Shown in pieces: positions 8,840-17,641 of a DNA stretch of 64,000 nt. A model generated the notes under the pieces. The model had not been told where the DNA came from. It did not search any database and was given only the letters and a program-made list of their open reading frames with translations. Positions within the stretch are counted from its first letter, which is position 1. Every line of letters starts with the position of its first letter. A program made the position numbers and the translations under genes. The stretch is from Paenarthrobacter aurescens. GTDB taxonomy: Bacteria; Actinomycetota; Actinomycetes; Actinomycetales; Micrococcaceae. Location of the stretch: NCBI RefSeq assembly GCF_041549525.1, contig NZ_CP157456.1, forward strand, positions 3,658,001 to 3,722,000, in the 5' to 3' direction.

Positions 8840-11800
8840 ATGGCGTTTACCGCTCGAAGAATCCGAAGGCCAGTGGCCGTCCTGGCAGCAGCTGTGACTG
8901 CTGCCACCAGCTTGGCGCTCATGCCGGCCACCACTCCGCAAGCCCACGCAGCCGATGCAACGGCGGTCACCATCACCCCGAACCCCGCCAGCCGTGGCGA
9001 AGCGTTCGAGGGATGGGGAACCAGCCTGGTGTGGTTCGCTAATGCGACGGCGGGATACTCCCCCGAGCTGCGTGAGGAGTTGTACCAGAAGGTCTTCGGC
9101 GAAAATGGGCTGAACCTCAACATCGCCCGATACAACGTGGGCGGCGGCAACGCCTCGGACGTCGCCGACTACCTCAATGACGGCAGCGCTGTGGAGGGAT
9201 GGTGGAAGCCGGTCACTAAAGCGCAACCCGGCCAGCCGGCGTCGAACCTTTACAACCCGGACGGTTCCGTCGACAAGACCCAAGCCAACAAGCTCGCCTT
9301 CCTCAATGCCTGGAACCCGGACGACCCCGCGTCCTACAACCCCGACGCCGATCAAAACCAGCGCTGGTGGGTGGAGCGCCTCGCCGCAGACCAGCAAATC
9401 ACCCACTGGGAAGCCTTCAGCAACTCCCCGCCGTGGTTCATGACCAAGAGCGGCTACGTTTCGGGGCAAGTGAACACCGCCAAGGGCGAGAACCTGCTGC
9501 CCGAAGCGGAAGCGAAGTTCGCCGCTTACATGAGGAACGCCGTCGAGCTCCTCGAAAAGGGAAGCGGCATCACGGTGGACACCATCGATCCGTTCAACGA
9601 GCCGAACTCGGGCTACTGGGGTACGGACATTGACGCCGCCACCGGCAAACCACCTACCTCGTACACGCAGAAGCAGGAGGGCGCCCTGATCTACCCGGCT
9701 GCCCAGGACCGCGTGACCAAGCTGCTGGCCGCAGAACTGGAAAAGGGCAGCACGGACGCCGTCATCTCCGCGATGGACGAGACGGATCCCAGCAAATTCA
9801 TGACCAACTGGAACGGCTACAGCCAGGAGGCAAAAGATGCGGTAGCCCAGCTCAACGTCCACACCTACGGCACCAATGATCGCCGCAGGGTCCGCGACCT
9901 CGCCAACTCCACTGACAAGCCCTTGTGGATGAGCGAGGTTGGGGGCTTCTGGACGGGCAACCCGGCGCTCGGCGACTCCACCAGCGGCTGGGACCGCTCC
10001 AACATCACCAACGGCTTGGGGATCGCGGGCCGCATGGTCAACGATCTCCGCGAGCTCGAACCGGACGCATGGGTCTTCTGGCAGCCTGTGGAGGACACGT
10101 ACAAGCAGGAGAAAGCCGACAAAGGCTGGGGCTCCATCTACGTGGACTTCGACTGCAACTACGAGGGCCGCGAAGGCTTCTCCAACCGCCGCATCAACGA
10201 CGGCGCATCCCAGGAACAAGCCAAGTGCAAGGTCCTGACCAACCAGAAGTACAACACCACCCGGAACTTCACCCATTACATCCGGCCCGGCGACTTCCTT
10301 ATCCAGAATGACAACGCCAAGACCGCCAGCGCCCTCCGCGCAGACGGCAACGGTGCCACGTTGGTCCACTTCAATGACACCCCGACGCCGGAAAAGGTCA
10401 CCATCGATCTCAGCCGGTTCGCCGAAATCGCACCCGGCGCCAAGGTCACTCCCGTGGTGACCACCAAGTCGCCGCTGGATGACATCGAGAAGAACGCGCT
10501 CGTCAAGGGTGCGCCGGTGGCAGTGGATGCAACAGCCAAGTCCGCCACGCTGGAGGTTCCTGCCGCATCAGTGGTGACATTCGTCGTCGACGGCGTCAGT
10601 GGAGTTTCGGAGGACGCCGCGCCTGTGCAGGACGGCCACAGCTTCCACCTCAGCGGTGAAGCGAGTGGCAAGTACCTGACGGCGCGAGCTAACGGCACGG
10701 CCTCCATTGAAGAATTGGGCACCGACGCCGCTGGTGTGGCTCCGCAAATGTGGACGTTCAACGCCGTGTCCACGGAAGATGAATTCGCGAACGATCGTCG
10801 CTGGGTTCTGACGAACAAGGACGGCCGAGTGCTCACAGGCAACGGTGGGGTGCTGAACGGCAGCCAGAGCGGTGCGGCTTCGCTGTCTTCACTGACGTTG
10901 GAACAGGCCAAGACCACTCCTTCTGCACAGTGGATAGTGACCACGGAGAACGGCAAACAGTGGTCCCTGGTGAACGCTGGCGCCGCGATTGCCCTGCAGG
11001 TTTCGGGCAACCAGACAGCGGCGGGTACGTCCGTGGCCTTGGCATCCTCAACCGGAACCACTGCGACAGCCCTGGCCAATCCACACCAGGCATGGGCCTT
11101 CACGGACATTGCAGATCTCAAGCTCCTGGGTGTTTCCCCTGGTGAGCTGAGCACCCCCGTAGGGACAGCGCCAGTCCTGCCAGCCACGGTCACGCCCGTT
11201 TACGAGGCAGGCCCCGGCAAGCAGTTGGCCGTCACCTGGGCACCGATGGATCCTTCCTCATGGCAGAAAGCCGGCAAAGTAACGGTCTACGGTTCAGGGG
11301 TTGACCCGTACGGTCAAACCTTCGAAGCAGTTCTCACAGTCACGGTGGGCTCCTACATCGGCACGGACCCTGTTTCCGTGACCGTCGGCACCGGATCATC
11401 GATGGCCTCCCTACAGGCCTTGGCTCCGACCAGCGTTCCTGGACAGATCGCCGACGGTCCCGCCCGGAACCCGCTGGCCGTCACCTGGGACTGGTCCGCA
11501 GTGGCAGAATCAACTCTGCACAACCCGGGAACTGTCACGGTGCCCGGAACCGCCAACGGTCTCCCGGCCACACTGACCATCATTGTGGTGGAACGCGTTC
11601 CAGTAGCCAACATCTGCAAGGACGACCCCGCCACCACGGCCACCGCAAGCTACACCGAGGGCTCCTACATCGCGAAGAACACCTGCGATGCCAACTCCTC
11701 CACGCGCTGGTCCAACTGGGTGAGCGGCGGCCGTGCCGGTGACAGCCTGAGCTACGCCTTCAGCCGCGACTACACCGTTTCCTCCGTGACCGTCACGTCC

Positions 11801-12358
11801 GCGGAAAAGGCTGCGGCAAGCCTGAGAGTCCAGTACCAGGACGCCTCCGGAACATGGAAGGACACCTCCGCGGGAACCATTACGGGACTCTCCATCTCTT
11901 CACCCACCACCGTCCGTTTCGATCCCGTCACCACCCGTGGGATCAGGGTTTCGTTCGTGACCACGGCGTCGTACACGAAGATCGCTGAGGTGGCCATCGC
12001 CGGTTCCCGCTTGGCCGACGCCGGACTTGCAGACCTCGGCCGGCTCCTCGTTAACCAGGCCTCGGTAGTGGGCTTCGACCCGGCGAGCACCGACTACCGG
12101 GCGCTGACCGCAACGGCGACTCCCGCCGTCGTCGGCTACCCGCTGGACACCAACGCCAAGGTGACGGTTCAGCAGCCCACCGTTGAGAACCCGACGGCGG
12201 TAATCACCGTGACGGCGCCGGACGGCACCACAAAGGCCTACCGCGTGACAGTGGCATCGGGCAAGGAAGCGTGCAAGAACGATGGCTGGACGACGAGCCC
12301 ATCGCCCGTGTTCAAGAACCAAGGACAGTGCGTGAGCAGCTTCGCGGCTGGAAAATAA
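8840..12358 (+). CDS. Secreted multidomain GH30 endo-beta-1,6-galactanase-like enzyme
   Basis: This 1172-residue extracellular enzyme has a Sec signal peptide (residues 1-38, basic start RRIRRP, cleavage near AHA-ADA). The GH30 domain (about 40-590) shows the acid/base Glu254 in DPFNEPNSGYWG and the nucleophile Glu366 in LWMSEVGG. The layout best matches bacterial endo-beta-1,6-galactanases (GH30 subfamily 5). Accessory parts follow in order: a ricin-type beta-trefoil (600-750), two bacterial Ig-like domains (about 760-920), an F5/8 type C/CBM32-like domain (about 925-1055), a cadherin-like beta domain, and a short Cys-containing tail (CKNDGW...FKNQGQCV). It would cut beta-1,6-galactan side chains of arabinogalactan outside the cell. 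A GAGG ribosome site precedes the ATG. Confidence 0.85.
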   Translation: MAFTARRIRRPVAVLAAAVTAATSLALMPATTPQAHAADATAVTITPNPASRGEAFEGWGTSLVWFANATAGYSPELREELYQKVFGENGLNLNIARYNVGGGNASDVADYLNDGSAVEGWWKPVTKAQPGQPASNLYNPDGSVDKTQANKLAFLNAWNPDDPASYNPDADQNQRWWVERLAADQQITHWEAFSNSPPWFMTKSGYVSGQVNTAKGENLLPEAEAKFAAYMRNAVELLEKGSGITVDTIDPFNEPNSGYWGTDIDAATGKPPTSYTQKQEGALIYPAAQDRVTKLLAAELEKGSTDAVISAMDETDPSKFMTNWNGYSQEAKDAVAQLNVHTYGTNDRRRVRDLANSTDKPLWMSEVGGFWTGNPALGDSTSGWDRSNITNGLGIAGRMVNDLRELEPDAWVFWQPVEDTYKQEKADKGWGSIYVDFDCNYEGREGFSNRRINDGASQEQAKCKVLTNQKYNTTRNFTHYIRPGDFLIQNDNAKTASALRADGNGATLVHFNDTPTPEKVTIDLSRFAEIAPGAKVTPVVTTKSPLDDIEKNALVKGAPVAVDATAKSATLEVPAASVVTFVVDGVSGVSEDAAPVQDGHSFHLSGEASGKYLTARANGTASIEELGTDAAGVAPQMWTFNAVSTEDEFANDRRWVLTNKDGRVLTGNGGVLNGSQSGAASLSSLTLEQAKTTPSAQWIVTTENGKQWSLVNAGAAIALQVSGNQTAAGTSVALASSTGTTATALANPHQAWAFTDIADLKLLGVSPGELSTPVGTAPVLPATVTPVYEAGPGKQLAVTWAPMDPSSWQKAGKVTVYGSGVDPYGQTFEAVLTVTVGSYIGTDPVSVTVGTGSSMASLQALAPTSVPGQIADGPARNPLAVTWDWSAVAESTLHNPGTVTVPGTANGLPATLTIIVVERVPVANICKDDPATTATASYTEGSYIAKNTCDANSSTRWSNWVSGGRAGDSLSYAFSRDYTVSSVTVTSAEKAAASLRVQYQDASGTWKDTSAGTITGLSISSPTTVRFDPVTTRGIRVSFVTTASYTKIAEVAIAGSRLADAGLADLGRLLVNQASVVGFDPASTDYRALTATATPAVVGYPLDTNAKVTVQQPTVENPTAVITVTAPDGTTKAYRVTVASGKEACKNDGWTTSPSPVFKNQGQCVSSFAAGK

Positions 12359-12378
12359 GGAGATTCTGAGTTAGTGCG

Positions 12379-12406
12379 GCCCCTCGGGATTTTGATTCTG
12401 AGGGGC
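12379..12406 (+). terminator. Short hairpin after the GH30 gene
   Basis: GCCCCTC (12379-12385) and GAGGGGC (12400-12406) form a 7-bp stem followed by TTTG, 20 bases after the GH30 stop codon. It is a weak intrinsic terminator candidate. Confidence 0.5.
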
Positions 12407-12466
12407 TTTGCTGTGGCTTTACCGACGCGGGAGGTCCGTGCAAATGAACAGCTAATTGCTGGTAGC

Positions 12467-12490
12467 TGTTATTTAGAGGATAAAATAACA
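12467..12490. promoter_or_regulatory. AT-rich inverted repeat upstream of the Fic gene
   Basis: Perfect 8-bp arms TGTTATTT and AAATAACA around an 8-base centre lie in an AT-rich patch that stands out from the surrounding GC-rich DNA, 67 bases before the Fic start. It could be an operator or part of the promoter. No regulator is assigned. Confidence 0.35.
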
Positions 12491-12557
12491 ATAAAGAACA
12501 CCTTACTAGGCTTTGGAGGCCCTCTTGCCAGCGTGGCCAGCGCATGGAAACAAGGCA

Positions 12558-13709
12558 ATGCCCTGGAAATCATCAGGTCGTCCCCCACGGGAGGACCGCA
12601 TGTTCACCGAAGTCGAAGTTTCACTTCCGCCCAAAATTGCCGGGCTTTGGTTCGAACCCGGCCGGGAAACGATGGTGGCACTCGAAGAGGCCGCTGTTGC
12701 TGTCGCATCGTTGGACGTGTCGGCGGGTTCTCGCATGGCTGCCATCAGCGGCTTTCTGCTGCGAAGCGAAGCGGTTTCCTCTTCAAAGATCGAGCATGTG
12801 GACGCCAACCGCAACGATTACGCCCGGGCCATGATCGGTCTGAAGGCCACCGATCAAGCGAGATCCATGGTCGCAGCAGCGGAAGCCGTGCAGAGCATGA
12901 TCAGCGATGCAGGGGACACTGGCGAGGTCCGTTTGGAGGCTCTGCTTAAGGCCCACAAGGCCCTGATGAAAGACGACCCAATGGACGGGCACAACGCCGG
13001 CTCATTCCGGAATGTGCAGAATTGGATCGGCGGAAGTGACTATTCACCTCGAGGAGCCATCCACGTTCCCCCTCCCCCGGCGCTGGTACCCGAACTCATG
13101 GACGACCTCATGGCATTCTGTGCCCGGAAGGACGTCCCAATCATGGCGCAGGCGGCCATTGCCCATGCCCACTTTGAGTCCATCCACCCTTTTACCGACG
13201 GTAATGGCCGCATAGGACGTGCTCTGATCGGTTCAATTTCACGTCGTAGAAGACTGACCAAGAACACGGTCACGCCCATAGCCTCTGCGATGGTAGCGGA
13301 CGTGGAGACCTACTTTTCCTTGCTCAACAATTACCGCAATGGTGACGTGGATCCGTTCGTCCTCTATCTGGCAAAGTCAGCTATGCGTGCTTCCCAAGCC
13401 GCCAGTGAATCGGTGGCGGCTCTCGATGAGCTCCCGGCATTGTGGACCGACTTACTCCGCCCCAGGAAAAACTCTGCGGAAGCAAAGCTCATCCCTTGGC
13501 TGCTTGAACAGCCCGTTTTCGAAGCGCACCGGGCAGCGTATATCGCAGGTGTTGAGGAAACGTCCATCTACAAAACCCTGAACCGAATGACCGAAGCCGG
13601 CGTACTGTCCTTGGTCTCGCAATCACAGCGGAATCGCGCTTGGGCCGCGATGGAAGTCTTGGATGAGGTAGATCGGCTGAACAGGCGGTTGGCCGCCAAA
13701 GCCGTGTGA
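12558..13709 (+). CDS. Fic family protein (putative AMP-transferase)
   Basis: About 383 residues. The Fic core motif HPFTDGNGRIGR is complete, with the catalytic His near residue 210, so the enzyme is probably active in transferring AMP (or another nucleotide part) to a hydroxyl of a target protein. The N-terminal inhibitory-helix region reads SEAVSSSKIEHV, where the usual (S/T)xxxE(G/N) ends in His instead of Gly/Asn. A C-terminal winged-helix-like segment (TSIYKTLNRMTEAGVLSLV) follows, as in stand-alone Fic/DOC-HTH proteins. The start could be 12558 (MPWKSS) or 12600 (MFTEVE), the latter preceded by a good GGAGG site. No antitoxin gene is adjacent. Confidence 0.85.
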   Translation: MPWKSSGRPPREDRMFTEVEVSLPPKIAGLWFEPGRETMVALEEAAVAVASLDVSAGSRMAAISGFLLRSEAVSSSKIEHVDANRNDYARAMIGLKATDQARSMVAAAEAVQSMISDAGDTGEVRLEALLKAHKALMKDDPMDGHNAGSFRNVQNWIGGSDYSPRGAIHVPPPPALVPELMDDLMAFCARKDVPIMAQAAIAHAHFESIHPFTDGNGRIGRALIGSISRRRRLTKNTVTPIASAMVADVETYFSLLNNYRNGDVDPFVLYLAKSAMRASQAASESVAALDELPALWTDLLRPRKNSAEAKLIPWLLEQPVFEAHRAAYIAGVEETSIYKTLNRMTEAGVLSLVSQSQRNRAWAAMEVLDEVDRLNRRLAAKAV

Positions 13710-13713
13710 GCTC

Positions 13714-14514
13714 TTAGCCACGCACCCAGCGGTACGGCGTTGTGGTGGAGACCTTGAGCAGGCCGGAGCGTTCCAGGATGGACCGCGAGAATTCGGTGGA
13801 ATCACTGTGGATGAGGGTCTTTCCCATCTCGAGTGCCGCCTGTGCGCGACGGGCTGTCAAAGCCCGGTAAATTCCCCGGCCACGCCATTCCTCCCTCGTG
13901 GCGCCGCCCCAGATACCGGCGAAGTCCGTGCCGGGAACGGGCTCCAAGCGTCCTGCGCTGACAATCCGACCTTCAGCCTCCGCCACCCAGAGCTGCATGC
14001 CGTCATTAAGGGAGAGTCTGCGCAACAGGGCATCAGCCATCTCATCTGAGACCGGCTCGCCGAAGACCTCGTCCTGCATGGCGCTCATGGCCCGCACGTC
14101 GGCTTCCTCCGTCACTTGCCGGAGGGTCACGCCGTCGGGAAGGGGAACATCCACGGCGAGGGCCCGGGCCTCGCCGATCATGATCGATTCCGGGTCATCC
14201 TGAATGAAGCCGTTGCGGATGAGGGCCTCGTGCAAACCCGGGGCGTGGTCGTGCCCGCGGGATTTCCACTCCACCCTGGTGATTTCAGGTTCAGCACGGT
14301 AGTAGGCCACTGAATCAGCCACGAGCCGCGTGACGGTTTGCGCATCCGCACCACCGAGGTCCTGGTACGTGACGAAGCCGCGGCCCTTCATGAAAGTCAC
14401 CCAGCGCAGGGGCCCGTGCCGGGTCACCTTGAGGGCACTCGGTGTCTCAGCGTCGGTGCGCAGGTTGGCGTCGTAGGCTGCAAGGAAACGTGCGCGGTCT
14501 TCGCTGTGGCTCAT
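13714..14514 (-). CDS. GNAT family N-acetyltransferase
   Basis: This 266-residue protein has a C-terminal GNAT domain. The acetyl-CoA loop is in ATREEWRGRGIYRALTARRA (about residues 200-220), preceded by the beta-strand GTDFAGIWG. The N-terminal half (about 1-110) is a weaker GNAT-like repeat, giving the tandem architecture common in actinobacterial acetyltransferases. The substrate is unknown. It is convergent with the Fic gene, four bases apart. Confidence 0.8.
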   Translation of the reverse strand: MSHSEDRARFLAAYDANLRTDAETPSALKVTRHGPLRWVTFMKGRGFVTYQDLGGADAQTVTRLVADSVAYYRAEPEITRVEWKSRGHDHAPGLHEALIRNGFIQDDPESIMIGEARALAVDVPLPDGVTLRQVTEEADVRAMSAMQDEVFGEPVSDEMADALLRRLSLNDGMQLWVAEAEGRIVSAGRLEPVPGTDFAGIWGGATREEWRGRGIYRALTARRAQAALEMGKTLIHSDSTEFSRSILERSGLLKVSTTTPYRWVRG

Positions 14515-14597
14515 TCCGCGAGCCTACTGCAGCCTGGCTTGGCGCCCGATTCGATGGTTCCCTGCGCACCATGCCGTGCGCGCGGCACGTTCAGCAG

Positions 14598-16493
14598 CTA
14601 AGCATCGAAACGGGCGAGCTGATCCCCGGAGAGGCGCGCGCCGTCAGGGAATTCGAAGTGGCCTTCCCCTTCCCCGGCAACAAACGAGACACCCGCATCC
14701 GGCGAAGCACCTCCCGCACCGGCGAGGATCACGACGGCGGCGTAGTCGCCGTCGTGCGCGGCGCCCGAGGTTCCCACCCATGGAATGGTGAGCGCCGAGC
14801 CCATCGGGTGGGCACCGGGGCGGGCGAATGTCCCGGACGAGTCCAGAGCCACACCGAATCCCGGCACGGGAAGCACCGAGCTGGCCATTGAGGAGGCAGC
14901 GTCCACCGGCCAGCCACCAATCCTTAGCGGGGCCGCAGAACCCCCAGCACCCGAAACGCGCACCAACCTCAGCTCAACGGCACCCCGCGTCACAGAAACC
15001 ACCGTCACCGAAGGGCCAGGCGTTGCAGTGCCGGCCACCCCGCTGCCGTGATCGGGGCCGGCGTCGGGATCGGGTTCGATCCAGTGTGCCGTGAACCGGG
15101 ACGCCCCCACCTGGAAGCCGCCTTCGGAGAACGAACCGAGGTGCTCAAAACCCGCCCGATGCGTCAGCCGGCCAGAGGAATCAACAAGCGCCACCGCATT
15201 GTCCACGGACTCAGGTGCCAGGTCCGGGAACGTGTGCGTCGAGTACCCGAGCCGTGCGTACAAGGGCGAGTCAGCCACCACAGCCCCAACAACAGCGTGA
15301 TCCGTGGCGTGGTTCCGGATCCGGACCACGCCGTCGGCACGAGTCCCATCAACCTGCCAACCCGGCGCCACGATCAGTCGCTGAGTGTCGGCAACCTCCA
15401 CGGGCAGAGGCGCCTCAACGGAGGTCCACGCCGCGTGATCCGCCGGCAAGGCCAACCCCAGCATGCCCTTCGCCGCCCAATAGGGCGAGCCCGCACCGGA
15501 GTAGGCCTGCTTCATGCCTGCAAATTCTCCGTGCCAGCCGATAGACAGGAGCCCGTCCTCGGTGATCGCCCCGTGCCGGGCAAAGTAGTGGAGCATCCCG
15601 GACGCTGCCCGGCGCGCCATTCCCGGCGCCAAACGCGTGTGCCCGGACAACTCCCCCACCCAGAACGGTGCCGCAGCCGCGAACCTGTAGATCAAGCTCC
15701 GGCCTTGGATCAGCGGAGCTCCGTTCGCGCCGACGAGGAACGCGGCGTCGTCCAGAAAGTCAGCCAGCCGATCGCCGTCGAGCTTCTTGCGTTCGGCAAC
15801 GCGGGGATCGTTGGGCGCCATCAGCGCCCAGAGCTGCGGATACACCTGGAACGCCCAGCCAACGTAGTGGTCGTAAGCGCGCTCGGGCCCGTCAGCGAAC
15901 CAGCCACCGCCCCGGTACAGCGAATCGTGGATTGCGAGTCCGCCGTCGATGTCCTCGTCCGAGTATCGGCCGCCAACGGATGCCAGGAACGTCTCCACCA
16001 CAATCTGGAACCACACCCAGTTGATAGGCGGGTACTCCTCGCCGATCACCGTCTCGAACCAGGCAATGAGCTGCTCCTGGACGCGCTCCGGCAGCTTGTC
16101 CCACAGCACATCGCGGGTCAACGCCAGGCCAACAGCCAACGACGCCGCCTCAACCTTCGCCTGCCCCAGCTCACCTGGCGTGGGCCACCGGTCAGGGTTG
16201 GCGGGGTTGGTCCCGGCGTCGAGGCCAGCGGCATACCACTCGGCGATCCACCCGGTGTTGGCTGGATCGCCGGCAATCCGGAACGAAGCCAGCAGGAACG
16301 TCCGGGCGAAGGCCTCCAGTGAGTCACTTCGCGGGCCGTACCGGCTGTTGGCTCCGGGCAGGTGGATGTTGGCGTGATCGTCAGTGGCATAGCGGTGGGC
16401 GGAGCGCAGGAGGTGATCCGCATATCCGCACCAGTGCTCACGGGTCAGGCCGGTGAACGGGGAAAGTTTGTGGTCCAGGGGCGGCAACAGCAT
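14598..16493 (-). CDS. DUF2264 protein, GH154-type putative beta-glucuronidase
   Basis: This 631-residue protein has no signal peptide and is therefore probably cytoplasmic. The N-terminal two thirds are the (alpha/alpha)-barrel DUF2264 domain, with Trp/Tyr-rich stretches such as NWVWFQIVVETFLASVGG, RYSDEDID and DGPERAYDHYVGWAF. A beta-sandwich-like C-terminal third follows. As I recall, DUF2264 proteins were founded as CAZy family GH154 from a Bacteroides beta-glucuronidase acting on arabinogalactan. Removal of terminal glucuronate here is an inference from that. It is the last gene of a three-gene operon; its ATG overlaps the regulator's TGA by one base (TGATG). Confidence 0.75.
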   Translation of the reverse strand: MLLPPLDHKLSPFTGLTREHWCGYADHLLRSAHRYATDDHANIHLPGANSRYGPRSDSLEAFARTFLLASFRIAGDPANTGWIAEWYAAGLDAGTNPANPDRWPTPGELGQAKVEAASLAVGLALTRDVLWDKLPERVQEQLIAWFETVIGEEYPPINWVWFQIVVETFLASVGGRYSDEDIDGGLAIHDSLYRGGGWFADGPERAYDHYVGWAFQVYPQLWALMAPNDPRVAERKKLDGDRLADFLDDAAFLVGANGAPLIQGRSLIYRFAAAAPFWVGELSGHTRLAPGMARRAASGMLHYFARHGAITEDGLLSIGWHGEFAGMKQAYSGAGSPYWAAKGMLGLALPADHAAWTSVEAPLPVEVADTQRLIVAPGWQVDGTRADGVVRIRNHATDHAVVGAVVADSPLYARLGYSTHTFPDLAPESVDNAVALVDSSGRLTHRAGFEHLGSFSEGGFQVGASRFTAHWIEPDPDAGPDHGSGVAGTATPGPSVTVVSVTRGAVELRLVRVSGAGGSAAPLRIGGWPVDAASSMASSVLPVPGFGVALDSSGTFARPGAHPMGSALTIPWVGTSGAAHDGDYAAVVILAGAGGASPDAGVSFVAGEGEGHFEFPDGARLSGDQLARFDA

Positions 16494-17641
16494 CAGAGCG
16501 AGTCCTCCAACGCAACTCCGGCGAGACCCCGCGGCGCACCCAACGACGAATCGCGCACAATCAGCTCGGGGTTCAAATCAATACGATGCACAGGGCGCAT
16601 CCTTCCTTCGGCCAGGCGGGCAGCCATCAGCTGCACCGCTACCTTGCCGACGTAGCTTTTGGGCGGCCGAACCGCCGAGATTGCGGGTTCGGCGAGGTAG
16701 GCCACTTCATCGTCGTATCCAACGATCGCCATGCTTCCGGGAACATCTACGCCACGGTCCACGCAGTGCTGCACGAACGCCACGGCCTGGGTATCGGAGT
16801 GCACCAGCATGGCCGTGGTCCCTGATGAACGGCAGAGCTCCAGGACTCGATCAAAGTGCTTGGCCCGGTCACCGTTGTCCAGTTTGGCCGAGTCCTCATG
16901 GATGGACTTTTCCAGCGGAATCTTCAGTGCAGCAAGGGCCTGCTTCCAACCGCGGACCACGTGGGGACTGGTAGGGCTCGTGGAATCAGTGAGGCATCCG
17001 ATCATCCGGTGCCCCTCCTGCCACAAGTGCCGCACGGCCATCCCGGCACCGAAGGAATGATCCGTGGCCACCCACTCCAAACGGTGGGACGGGATCTCGG
17101 ACGGTGCCCGACGCTCAGCCATGATCACCGGAATGGGCAGGGCGTTCAGCCAGCGGAGAAGTTCCTTGCCGTGCTCTCCACCCATATCCGGGGCCACAAT
17201 CAGGCCGTCAATGTTCTGCGTATCCAAGAGAGCCTGGACCTGGCGGCGGTTATCGGCAGCGTCATAGGCGGAACCCCGGACCAGGATACGGAGATTCTGC
17301 ACCTCGGCCTCTCCACGCGCCCCGGAAATCACCTGCGGCCAGTAATAATCCAACGACGGAACCACCATGCCGATTGAGTAGCTGTGAGCCGACGGCCTCC
17401 CCACAGCCGCCGATCGATCCAACGGGCTGGGCAACGTGGCACCGCCGTGAACGCGTGACACCAGGCCTTCATCGGCGAGCGTGTTCACGTCGCGGCGGAT
17501 GGTCAGCTCGCTGACGCCCAGCTTCGCGGCGATGTCGCGCACGGTAATGGCGCCATGCGCACGCAGCTCCTCCATGAGCCGCTCACGGCGTTGCAACGAA
17601 AACAACGACTTCCCGGGTTCCGGGCTTGATTCGTTAGTCAT
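16493..17641 (-). CDS. DeoR-HTH/LacI-sensor hybrid transcriptional regulator (locus A)
   Basis: This 382-residue regulator has a DeoR-type HTH (residues about 15-70; ITVRDIAAKLGVSELTIRRD and the wing SRVHGGA) fused to a LacI/periplasmic-binding-protein sensor domain (about 85-382; DGLIVAPD, GHRMIGCLTD, IVGYDDEVAYLAEP). Such hybrids usually repress sugar-use genes until a sugar or oligosaccharide binds. I chose the ATG at 17641 (MTNESS), which overlaps the heparinase-like gene's stop by eight bases; the longer open frame upstream is an antisense-type shadow of that gene. It probably controls both divergent operons of locus A. A paralogue is at 61891-62970. Confidence 0.88.
   Translation of the reverse strand: MTNESSPEPGKSLFSLQRRERLMEELRAHGAITVRDIAAKLGVSELTIRRDVNTLADEGLVSRVHGGATLPSPLDRSAAVGRPSAHSYSIGMVVPSLDYYWPQVISGARGEAEVQNLRILVRGSAYDAADNRRQVQALLDTQNIDGLIVAPDMGGEHGKELLRWLNALPIPVIMAERRAPSEIPSHRLEWVATDHSFGAGMAVRHLWQEGHRMIGCLTDSTSPTSPHVVRGWKQALAALKIPLEKSIHEDSAKLDNGDRAKHFDRVLELCRSSGTTAMLVHSDTQAVAFVQHCVDRGVDVPGSMAIVGYDDEVAYLAEPAISAVRPPKSYVGKVAVQLMAARLAEGRMRPVHRIDLNPELIVRDSSLGAPRGLAGVALEDSL

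Noticed and set aside
8834..10369. Long open frame on the minus strand opposite the GH30 gene (511 codons)
   Set aside because: The plus strand has signal peptide, catalytic motifs and domain structure; the antisense frame is a GC-rich third-position shadow with no recognisable domain.
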